Positions 44,401 to 51,515 of a stretch of DNA of 64,000 nt are shown piece by piece. Position 1 is the first letter of the stretch; each line of letters begins with the position of its first letter. The position numbers and the translations under genes were made by a program. Under the pieces are notes generated by a model. The model was not told where the DNA came from and did no database searches. It saw nothing but the letters and a program-made list of their open reading frames with translations. This stretch comes from an uncultured Flavobacteriaceae bacterium (GTDB lineage Bacteria; Bacteroidota; Bacteroidia; Flavobacteriales; Flavobacteriaceae), in contig CANLWN010000002.1 of NCBI GenBank assembly GCA_947494825.1, forward strand, positions 558,001 through 622,000, given 5' to 3'.

Positions 44401-47400
44401 GACCCTATGTTGCAGGCCCCCACCGCCCAGTACGGTATAGGTATGGCGCGTTTCCTTGGACAGATAGTCGGTCGCCTTGGAGATCCGGTCCCATTTGTCA
44501 TATGCAAAGCTGGTGGAACGGTCATAGGGGTCGGTGGTACTCAGCAGGTTTCCCGTGGCCGCCTGGTAGGTAAACACGGTCTGCAGGCCCTCTATGTCGA
44601 TGGACTTGGTCAAAAAACGGGAACCATAGGTGCCGCTATACTCGAATCGCTCGGTACGGGCGGTCATGCCAGGGCCGCTTAGGGTCTTTGAAAGCACGTT
44701 GCCATTGGCATCGTACCGGAAATCCTCCGTCAGCCAGGAGGTGCCGTTTCCTTTTTTTTGAATCTTGGTAACCAGATTGTTGCTGTAGGTATACCGTTCC
44801 TCGGTGCTAAAGCTGTTGCCGTTTAAACGCACCGTTTCCATCGTCCTGGTGGGCCTGCCCACATGGTACGAGCTGTTGACGGCCCCGGTATTGGTACTGT
44901 ACTGTTGGGCTACGGTGCGACTCCCTCCGGGAAAGGTGGTACGGGTGACCAAGGGGTTGTTGTGCGCATCGTAGGCATAGGTTTCCGCGGTGCGGACCCC
45001 TGTAAGGCCATTGTGGTTTTCCAGCCGTTTTAAACGTACGTCGTATACCCCGGCATAGCCTGGGGCCCCGGGCTGCTGCTCCGGTGGCACGATCTTGGCC
45101 CAATAGGTGCCATGGGTGCCGTTGGCACTAAAGCCGGGGATGAGCGTAATGAATTCCTCGGCCTCGTCGGTCTGCTGGCCCGGGATGGCCGCATTGCGAC
45201 TGATACTCGTCCGGTATACGGGTGCGATCGGGGAACCGCGATTGGCCACCAAAAACTCGTCGTAGAAATACTTGGTCTTGCTCAGGTATTGACCGGGGTT
45301 GGAGATGGAGGTGGTTGCCGTAAGTTCCTCGGTGATCGTGCCCCTTAGCGAAGGATTGTACTTAGAGATATGCCATAAGGTCCCCACCCCGGTCCCGTAC
45401 CAATTGGAGCGTTTCAGTTCCCTAAAGCCTATAAACCCCAACCCTCCGGCATGGGACACCGCGCCCTTATAATAGCGTCTTTGGGTACGGGTAAGACCGG
45501 AGCATGTATGCACCAACTCCCGGACCACCTTAAAGGAAGGCGCCACATTGATATTGACAAAAGGGTATGCTTGCCCATAGCTTGGGGAATAAGCAGTAAA
45601 ATAATCGGCATCGCCGGTATCCGAATAGTGGGGATTAACCTGATCGTATTTTATGTGGGTGGTTACGCCATTGTTTGTGACCCGCTTTAAGGTAACATCC
45701 TCCCTATGGTCCTTGGTAAACGAAAAGGACGTGACATAGCGGTCGCTGATCGTGGCAAAGTCCAGATTGCTGTTGGGCCTATCCGAGGAAAGAAATACTG
45801 GGATGGGGAAATGCCTTAAATTTCCATATCTAAGTACCGATCCGGCAGCGGAGAATTTAGGAACCACGGTTGTGGACGTGGATTTTGTATTCTGATAGAC
45901 ATAGACCCATTGACGCCCTTGGTGGGGTGCGGGATGGGTCCGGGTACGGTAGTCAAGGATATCGGTACGACCATCCCCGTTGATATCCACAGGAATCAAA
46001 TTATAGGTGAATATCGTATTCCTGACGCTGAAATCTATGGCCCTGTATTCAAAGGGCTCTAGTTTTTCGGATTTCACAAAATTGTTTCCGGCGGACAGGA
46101 AGGTGGCAAAGGTCCTGTTGTTGTTTACCGTGGGTATCATAAAATCGGCCTTGCCGTCCCCGTTGTAGTCCCCCGGCAAGATGGGGAACTCCAGCTTTAT
46201 CCGGCTATTTGTGGTCGTCCAAAGCAATTGCAAAGCACTATTATTATTACTTAAGGCATATACAAATACTTTTCCCTCCCGAAACTGCAGGATATCGGTC
46301 TTGCCATCGCCGTTGACATCCAGGGTCAGGAACTTGTCGGAATTCTGAACGCCACGGGAAAGGGACCCAATTCCGGAAACAAAATTACTGGTCAACCTTC
46401 GGTCCAATCTGATCAGATGTATACGTGATGAAGAATAGGCGGTAGTTTCACATTGGCAGCAGGGGGGCGAAGAAACATTTTGTGCCGTAGCCTGGTCTTG
46501 CGTATCGGAATCGGTGCTCCGGGAAGTGGTTGTATTGGGAAGGGGACCACTATTCACAAATCCACAGGGCTCGCCGGGGTTGGGAATCACTTCCAAACAA
46601 GTGGTAGAGGAATACGGCTTGCCCAAGGCTATGATATCCGAGAGGCCATCCCCATCAAAATCGCCCGAGAGGTATTTTTGGGGAATCCTATATTGGCGTG
46701 GGGCAATACCACAAAAAGAAGTTTCGGTATAGGTAGGGGCGTTCCAGGTTTTTTCATATTTATAGGCAATGGGCGCAACGGCGCCCCCGGATGACAGCAC
46801 CTTGAACTTTACGCGGTTATTGGAGATGTTCTGAACAACCGCCAAGCCTTGGTTGGGCAACAGTTTCTGCTGATGGTTCAGCCAACTTACCGGAAAGATG
46901 TCCTCGAACCGGCCGGTATTGACTTCCGTATGAAAATTACGGTTGCCAGCGTCTTGGATATCATCGAACAGCCAAAATTTTCTCTTGGCATCTGTTCCGG
47001 TTTTAGGGTATACGATAAAATCCATTTTGCCATTGCCGGAGATGTCCAAAGAGACAACTTCGGCATTGCGTTGTTCAATGTGCTGTACGGTAAGCTGTGA
47101 AACCCTTTCTATTGAATTAATGGAAGCAGCTGTGTTACCATAAGTAAAGGTTATCGGGCTACGGCCTATGGAATTGTCACCTGTCATTTCCCGAATGCTG
47201 GTTAAGCGATCATAGCCCAAAGAGGTTTCATCATGTTGTAATACATAATTTCGATACGGTGTGCTGCCTCCCTTTACCTTTATTTGTGTCAATATGGTTT
47301 TTCGTATAAACCCTATGCCGTTGATATAAGATTGTTCATCGCGTTTCCGACTTCCAAAAACAAATTTGATTTCATTGATCGGTGATGCTGTACCCCGGCT

Positions 47401-48168
47401 TCCATAGGTAATCTTGTCTATGCTCAAGGTATTGTTGGCTTTGGTATAGGAATACTTGATGCGCACACCCTGTGGATTTTCCCAATAGGAGATGGCATAG
47501 TCCGTGTGGCTCCGGGAATTCGCGGAGCTGGAAGTATTCCCGTAATAAGCCAACGACCCATCCGGATAAAGTACTTTGAAATAACTTGGGCCGGACACAC
47601 CAGAGGTGGAATGGCTGCCATAGGAAATAATTTTGATGTTGGAATACGTCTCCGTCTGGTAGACGGCCCCGTTGGTGCCATAGGTGCCGGTCTTTAGGAT
47701 CAAGCGCTGTCCATCGAACGAAAAGCGGTCCAAAAGATCGAAATCGACGGGGTCTATAACATTATCATGGAATTGGGTGGAAGGTATTCTGGTAATGACC
47801 GAAATCCCAGAAACGTTCCAGCCCCAACCTGCCAAGCCATTGCCCGATTGGCTGTTGAAATTTAGGGAAATCTCCGGCTGCACCCCGTTCAATCCCGGGG
47901 GAACATCAATGGGCACCGTATAGGTGGCCGCACCTGTGGGGGATACCGAAAGCTCTCCTACCGTACCACCGTTTACCGTACCGCCTCCCTTTGAGGAGAG
48001 ATTTATGGATTTACTGCCGGGGGTTCCGGTTTCCTGGGGAACATCCTCGAGCGCTATTGTAGTCTCCGCAACCCGGGACGCTTTGACTGTTTTATAGGTA
48101 AAGGTATCCTGGGAATACCCCAAGTGGGCAATGCAAAGACAGCTAAAGATGAACAAGGATTGTTTCAT
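41449..48168 (-). CDS. SpvB/Rhs polymorphic toxin with C-terminal toxin domain
   Basis: 2239 residues from ATG 48168, chosen for its signal peptide (MKQSLFIFSCLCIAHLGYSQ) and non-overlap with the upstream gene. Order: SpvB domain, FG-GAP/VCBS units (FDGDGLSDIIALG, VNGDGKTDILQF, YNGDGKADFM, INGDGRTDIL), long YD-repeat tract, hyper-conserved Rhs core end (GRMYDARLGRFLSPD, NRYSYALNNPLMYVDPSG), then a 300-residue tail. The tail has a hydrophobic pretoxin helix pair (DTALDFVPIAGGINDI; ASLIKGAVKTGVKVGARAA) and a toxin tip with GWKMGDYMLHL, NSGFLRQEMKRGNPIFDS and GGFLRAERYLLESRGW. I cannot assign the tip to a known activity. Confidence 0.95.
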   Translation of the reverse strand: MKQSLFIFSCLCIAHLGYSQDTFTYKTVKASRVAETTIALEDVPQETGTPGSKSINLSSKGGGTVNGGTVGELSVSPTGAATYTVPIDVPPGLNGVQPEISLNFNSQSGNGLAGWGWNVSGISVITRIPSTQFHDNVIDPVDFDLLDRFSFDGQRLILKTGTYGTNGAVYQTETYSNIKIISYGSHSTSGVSGPSYFKVLYPDGSLAYYGNTSSSANSRSHTDYAISYWENPQGVRIKYSYTKANNTLSIDKITYGSRGTASPINEIKFVFGSRKRDEQSYINGIGFIRKTILTQIKVKGGSTPYRNYVLQHDETSLGYDRLTSIREMTGDNSIGRSPITFTYGNTAASINSIERVSQLTVQHIEQRNAEVVSLDISGNGKMDFIVYPKTGTDAKRKFWLFDDIQDAGNRNFHTEVNTGRFEDIFPVSWLNHQQKLLPNQGLAVVQNISNNRVKFKVLSSGGAVAPIAYKYEKTWNAPTYTETSFCGIAPRQYRIPQKYLSGDFDGDGLSDIIALGKPYSSTTCLEVIPNPGEPCGFVNSGPLPNTTTSRSTDSDTQDQATAQNVSSPPCCQCETTAYSSSRIHLIRLDRRLTSNFVSGIGSLSRGVQNSDKFLTLDVNGDGKTDILQFREGKVFVYALSNNNSALQLLWTTTNSRIKLEFPILPGDYNGDGKADFMIPTVNNNRTFATFLSAGNNFVKSEKLEPFEYRAIDFSVRNTIFTYNLIPVDINGDGRTDILDYRTRTHPAPHQGRQWVYVYQNTKSTSTTVVPKFSAAGSVLRYGNLRHFPIPVFLSSDRPNSNLDFATISDRYVTSFSFTKDHREDVTLKRVTNNGVTTHIKYDQVNPHYSDTGDADYFTAYSPSYGQAYPFVNINVAPSFKVVRELVHTCSGLTRTQRRYYKGAVSHAGGLGFIGFRELKRSNWYGTGVGTLWHISKYNPSLRGTITEELTATTSISNPGQYLSKTKYFYDEFLVANRGSPIAPVYRTSISRNAAIPGQQTDEAEEFITLIPGFSANGTHGTYWAKIVPPEQQPGAPGYAGVYDVRLKRLENHNGLTGVRTAETYAYDAHNNPLVTRTTFPGGSRTVAQQYSTNTGAVNSSYHVGRPTRTMETVRLNGNSFSTEERYTYSNNLVTKIQKKGNGTSWLTEDFRYDANGNVLSKTLSGPGMTARTERFEYSGTYGSRFLTKSIDIEGLQTVFTYQAATGNLLSTTDPYDRSTSFAYDKWDRISKATDYLSKETRHTYTVLGGGGLQHRVDHADGAKELTNYNAFGWVTRTGVLSLNNTWIYKDYEYDVSGRKKRVSEPHSGSPSQWTTFAFDAEGRLVTQQWYTGRTINTSYSGLSVTVNDGIKSTTTTMDALGNTVKVQNPGGTVNYTYFANGTMKTADHGGHVVGVDIDGWGRRTRLHDPAAGTYTYSYNSFGELLAETTPKGTTTYAYDAFGKPTSKTMTGDLTDHSLAYVYDNTTKLLTTINGRDLTNSNRTYTYQYTYDSYKRPATITENTGLASFEHRTTYDTYGRVHQETQISTLVGGASKTVTTRNGYDASGILKEIGNTGTTDKLWQLDQLNARGQALSVTLGNGMHSTKTYDAYGYLTEIEDKESGTDPTVALHMEYDFNEQRGTLTRRKNFGFNWQENFGYDNLDRLTTISGHTSRTMVYDARGRITNNSALGSYAYTDTHKKYRLTQIDPNTVGGTYFQEHPTQQISYNAFKKPVEIRQTDHGRASFEYGPMMNRSTAYYGGEDEARTDRRYRKHYSAIIPAEIVEDRDSNTTKIITYVGGDAYTAPIAHIKRTGTGGVDEYHYLHRDYLGSILAITDADGDVKEQRQFGAWGTVDKFLDSGTGTVFGHGSLLGRGYTGHEHFFEVGLIHMNGRMYDARLGRFLSPDNHIQEPFNPQNFNRYSYALNNPLMYVDPSGEFFLEIAALIDIAVKVFFVASAILGTYSFIKNFSGGSESRRKAAPAPGNNGNNSKIATSISGPSRGNPKYNFELSDRFEYSTPILPSTNFGGSGNTGVYGISQNGSTLQGNDGFGITAEDVVDTALDFVPIAGGINDIRKGIRDGNGWQVALGAGFIVLDVFTLGSASLIKGAVKTGVKVGARAAARNAVKGGATTWNQFQKMTAGQFATRAEAGAAWRAAKGNKGGLNLYKWGETTTTTAKGWKMGDYMLHLPNKGTPKLNWKQNSGFLRQEMKRGNPIFDSFLYPNGQQIPTGGFLRAERYLLESRGWRFNSATGAYHPPF

Positions 48169-48175
48169 GGCCCGG

Positions 48176-48652
48176 CTATTTTTTAAGTATATGAAAGCTG
48201 TGTCTTGATTTATCCGTGTACAGCACAACTACGATATATCTTCCGGAAGCGTAAGTGCCAAAGTTTAGGTCCAGGGTACCTCGATGGGCATTGATGCGTT
48301 GCTGATACAACTGCTGGCCAATCCCTGAAAACAGGGTCAACTGTGCCACTTTTTTGCGGGTATCCTGCCACTTCAGAGTGAGGATATCCGTGACCGGATT
48401 CGGATAGATCACGATTCCTGACTCCCCGAAATTTTCAGAATCCTCTCCCATCGAAGCCCCTTGGTCCTCTACAGAGGCCACGATGGTGGAATCCGCCACC
48501 TTGGCCGAACGGCTGCAGTTCACACAGACACGATTGCGCAAGGTTTGGTTGCCCGCAGCATCATAGCTAAAGGAAATTTTGTACTGTGATTGGGCGTGCC
48601 CGGACATTAGGGTAAAGACATAAAAGCTTGCGTACAACAGGAACGCTCTCAT
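48176..48652 (-). CDS. T9SS type A sorting-domain protein
   Basis: 158 residues. Signal peptide (LLYASFYVFTLMSGHAQ). A short YD-like segment (SFSYDAAGNQTLRNRV, CVNC) is followed by the type IX secretion sorting domain (IYPNPVTDILTLKWQD and SGRYIVVV to the end). It lies directly upstream of the Rhs gene, the standard Bacteroidota neighbourhood. It probably provides surface anchoring or export for the locus; the Rhs protein itself has no C-terminal sorting domain. Confidence 0.9.
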   Translation of the reverse strand: MRAFLLYASFYVFTLMSGHAQSQYKISFSYDAAGNQTLRNRVCVNCSRSAKVADSTIVASVEDQGASMGEDSENFGESGIVIYPNPVTDILTLKWQDTRKKVAQLTLFSGIGQQLYQQRINAHRGTLDLNFGTYASGRYIVVVLYTDKSRHSFHILKK

Positions 48653-48664
48653 AGTGCATAAATT

Positions 48665-49393
48665 TTAGTTCTTCAATAGATTTCGCAGGATGGTTTCCAG
48701 CTGGTCTAGCTTTTGCTTTATTTGATTATGCTCTTGCTTGAACCTCAAGAGCTCCTCAATCCGTTTTTCCTGTGCTATGGCATACAGCGTCAACTCCTCA
48801 ATCTTTTCCAAGAGTTTCATGTTCATGACACCCAGCTCTACGCCATTGGCCTCCATTTCCGCAGCGGATGGTATGTTGGGCAGATGGCCATGTTCCGTGA
48901 TATAATCTTGAATTTCCTTAAGGTCGGGGAGATTGTAATCGGCCGCAAAGACGTAGTCGGGCGCGGGTACGGAAAGTTCTATCCGCACCTCCTCCGCATG
49001 GATCTTACCCTTTACCGTGAGTTTGGCATCTGGGGTGGTGGTGCCGATGCCGAGATTGCCATAATTATTTAAAAAAAAGGTTGAAATCCATTCTCCTGTT
49101 TGCCAGTACCTATAGCCAATATTAAAACTTCCCACAGCATCGTCACCTATTCTTAGTTTGAGTACCACATGGTCCCTACCGGTATCTTCCCTATAAAATG
49201 CCGTATAATCTGTATTAGTGCCAAACGAGCGATCTACTAGGGCATATTCATAGGATTGAACTTTTCCTCTGACATCCAATTCCTTGCCAGGGTCCGTAGT
49301 TCCAATCCCCACATTCCCGGAAGCGGGAAAGGTATTCGTCTGGGCCATAGCGAACAAGGGCAGCCCACATAATAACAAAAGTGTATTTTTCAT
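48665..49393 (-). CDS. Tail-fibre-like surface protein
   Basis: 242 residues. Signal peptide (LLLLCGLPLFAMAQ). Contains the GNVGIGTTDPGKELDVRG and GNLGIGTTTPDAKLTVKGK repeats typical of Bacteroidota tail-fibre/endosialidase-chaperone-like proteins, then ELGVMNMKLLEKIEELTLY and a long coiled coil (LRFKQEHNQIKQKLDQLE). First gene of the Rhs operon, with 12-bp gaps downstream. Expected to be an extracellular trimeric protein. Confidence 0.9.
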   Translation of the reverse strand: MKNTLLLLCGLPLFAMAQTNTFPASGNVGIGTTDPGKELDVRGKVQSYEYALVDRSFGTNTDYTAFYREDTGRDHVVLKLRIGDDAVGSFNIGYRYWQTGEWISTFFLNNYGNLGIGTTTPDAKLTVKGKIHAEEVRIELSVPAPDYVFAADYNLPDLKEIQDYITEHGHLPNIPSAAEMEANGVELGVMNMKLLEKIEELTLYAIAQEKRIEELLRFKQEHNQIKQKLDQLETILRNLLKN

Positions 49394-49633
49394 AATCCAT
49401 CGGTTTTAACTAGGCGCATTTCGCTTGGGAGCTAGCTTAAATGAAGGGAGAGGGCGGCCCATACCAGGGCCATTGTCTTTTATGCGCCAATTAAAACTCG
49501 GGATTAAATTATTGTAAAGGAAATCTGATGTAATACGCGGCCAATTTGGGTAATAAGTGGGAAGACGCCTGTCCTGAGAAGGAAGTGAGATTTGCCCGTG
49601 ATCCGGTGCTTGGAAGAAAAAAAGGGCCAAAAA

Positions 49634-49660
49634 AAAGGGAAGCCATTGGCCTCCCCTTTT
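49634..49660 (-). terminator. Rho-independent terminator after the beta-barrel gene
   Basis: Minus strand: GGGGAGGCC-AAT-GGCTTCCC stem (one mismatch) then TTTTTTTT, about 20 nt after the stop codon of the 49680-50153 gene. Confidence 0.8.
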
Positions 49661-49679
49661 TGTTTTATAGCAGATCCTA

Positions 49680-50153
49680 TTAGAATCGAAACCCTACCCC
49701 AAGACTGGCGTTGGAAAGCGTGCCCAGATCCCCGGATGAAAAGGAACTGAACCGGCCGTTAATGTCAAAGTGATCCGAAACGGCATACCGCAACTGAAAG
49801 CGGTAGACCAGGTCGCCGTCTATGTTGGACTCCAGCGAAACCCCATAACCCACATCGCCCCCGATCCAAAAGCCATCGCTCACTTCCAAATCTACCGAAG
49901 CAAGGATCGGAACGTATTTAAAATCGGCGAAGTCCTCCTTGCCAGAGTATACGGTAACCCCCGAACCTACGCCAACATGGACCGTTTCCGATACGGAAAA
50001 ATCATATTCAAAATCGAGATTGGCCACAAAGGCGGCAAAATCCCCCTTGTCCCCCAGAGGGATGCCGGCATTTAGGCCGACCCTTAGACCATCCTGGGCC
50101 GATACCGTATAACCGAATACGGCAACAACGGCAACTAACAGTACTTTCTTCAT
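49680..50153 (-). CDS. Outer-membrane beta-barrel protein (OmpW/porin-family-like)
   Basis: 157 residues with a signal peptide (VLLVAVVAVFGYTVSAQ). The mature part is a run of amphipathic strands (GLRVGLNAGIPLG, NLDFEYDFSVSETVHVG, FWIGGDVGYGV), ending LSNASLGVGFRF with the terminal Phe typical of outer-membrane barrels. About eight strands. No specific ligand; it is alone with its own terminator. Confidence 0.85.
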   Translation of the reverse strand: MKKVLLVAVVAVFGYTVSAQDGLRVGLNAGIPLGDKGDFAAFVANLDFEYDFSVSETVHVGVGSGVTVYSGKEDFADFKYVPILASVDLEVSDGFWIGGDVGYGVSLESNIDGDLVYRFQLRYAVSDHFDINGRFSSFSSGDLGTLSNASLGVGFRF

Positions 50154-50262
50154 AATTTCTGGTGTTTAATTAATGCTTTGGCAAGCATCGGAACCCAAGA
50201 GAAATGTCATCAGCAACCTGGGGATGACAACCTTCACTCTTTCACTCATTTCCTTTAAAGTA

Positions 50263-50291
50263 TGATGACATTTTACAACGTGCCCGATGTA
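50263..50291 (+). promoter_or_regulatory. 29-bp upstream motif, copy 1
   Basis: TGATGACATTTT, then AC, AACG and TGCCCGATGTA. It shares about 24 of 29 bases with 51447-51475. TGACA and GATGTA are about 15 nt apart, similar to a -35/-10 pair. It lies 28 nt upstream of the ATG at 50319. Confidence 0.6.
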
Positions 50292-50318
50292 CCACTGTAG
50301 CACCTAAAAAACAGTCTT

Positions 50319-51449
50319 ATGAAAACCGTACAGATCGCATGTTTCGCACTTTTTTCGACCCTGAGCCTTTCCTGTCAGAACGCACAGCACACGGACAAAA
50401 CCTCAACAACACCTCATTCCACCTCACCCACAAGCGCAAAAACGATGAAAAAGCACCAATACAAGGACGCCCATACCGGTATGGTCGTATACAGCAAACA
50501 ATATCCCTCGGATTGGAAGGTGGTCTCCATGGCCTCCTATAAATACGACAAGGCCCTTCCCGGTTTTTCCTATCAAATTCAGGGTCCCGGTGGCATAAAG
50601 GCCTTCAATTCCATGCATGAGGCCTATACGTATTTTGACAACCAGGAACTGAACCGTACCATGGGTGCCTATGGGATGCAAATACGACCCATACCCCAGA
50701 TAAGCGCCTTGATGCGGCGAGAGTTTTTCCCAAAAATGCAGTCCCAGGGATTCAAATACCTGGGTGAGGAAATGGCCACGGACAAGAAACAGTTTATCAT
50801 TCAAAAACTCAGAAAACAAGGCCTTTCCAATGTGGATCTGGAGGTGCTCACCACAAAATGGACCAATGACAAGGGTCAAAAGGCCTTGGTAGATCTGGCA
50901 CTGATCAAATTTTATAGTCCCGACCCCTATGGCGGGCAAATGACCTCCTGGGTATACGGGGCCGATTATTTGGTGGCCGATTCCGGGCACTTGGACACGG
51001 CCTATGGGGCATTGAACACCGCCCTGCGCTCGGAAGCGGAAAATCCGGAATGGGCGCGCTACAAAAACCTCCTGATGCAGCGCAGACAACAGCAGTCCGC
51101 CGTGGACCATCAGCGACGTATGCAGGCTTCACAGGCCCAGTTCCAATCCCATCAGCAATACATGAAGGGGCAGTACGCCGCCAGTGATGCCAGGCACAAC
51201 GCCTATATGCAACGCCTACGGGGCACCGATGGTTCCGATGCCGGACATCAGGGTTTTATCAATAACATCCGTGACGAAGAGACCGTCAACCATCCCAACG
51301 GACAACAGTACCAGGTAGAAGGCTATGCCAAAAACTATTGGATGGACAGTGAGGGCAACTACATTAAGAGCGATGACCTGTTCTATAGCCCCAATGGGGA
51401 CATTAACCTCAACAACAAGGAATGGACCAAGTTGGAACGCAACCGATGA
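50319..51449 (+). CDS. Lipoprotein with Gln-rich helical region, unknown function
   Basis: 376 residues. Lipoprotein signal (CFALFSTLSLSC, Cys19). A Ser/Thr-rich linker, a globular domain (YPSDWKVVSMASYKYDKALPG; ALVDLALIKFYSPDPYGGQM), a Gln/Arg-rich helical stretch (RRQQQSAVDHQRRMQASQAQ) and a C-terminal part with VNHPNGQQYQVEGYAKNYW. No family recognised. A conserved 29-bp upstream motif is shared with the next gene. Confidence 0.72.
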   Translation: MKTVQIACFALFSTLSLSCQNAQHTDKTSTTPHSTSPTSAKTMKKHQYKDAHTGMVVYSKQYPSDWKVVSMASYKYDKALPGFSYQIQGPGGIKAFNSMHEAYTYFDNQELNRTMGAYGMQIRPIPQISALMRREFFPKMQSQGFKYLGEEMATDKKQFIIQKLRKQGLSNVDLEVLTTKWTNDKGQKALVDLALIKFYSPDPYGGQMTSWVYGADYLVADSGHLDTAYGALNTALRSEAENPEWARYKNLLMQRRQQQSAVDHQRRMQASQAQFQSHQQYMKGQYAASDARHNAYMQRLRGTDGSDAGHQGFINNIRDEETVNHPNGQQYQVEGYAKNYWMDSEGNYIKSDDLFYSPNGDINLNNKEWTKLERNR

Positions 51450-51475
51450 TGACATTTTTAAACACGCCCGATGTA
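51447..51475 (+). promoter_or_regulatory. 29-bp upstream motif, copy 2
   Basis: TGATGACATTTTTAAACACG then CCCGATGTA. It overlaps the stop codon of the preceding gene and lies 41 nt upstream of the next ATG (51516). Near-duplicate of 50263-50291; see finding. Confidence 0.6.
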
Positions 51476-51515
51476 AGGGAAAGGAAGAGAACAATAACGT
51501 AAAACGAATGACCAA

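Noticed and set aside
50424-51110. 228-residue minus-strand open frame opposite the lipoprotein gene
   Set aside because: Shadow of the plus-strand lipoprotein gene, which has a signal peptide and an upstream motif.
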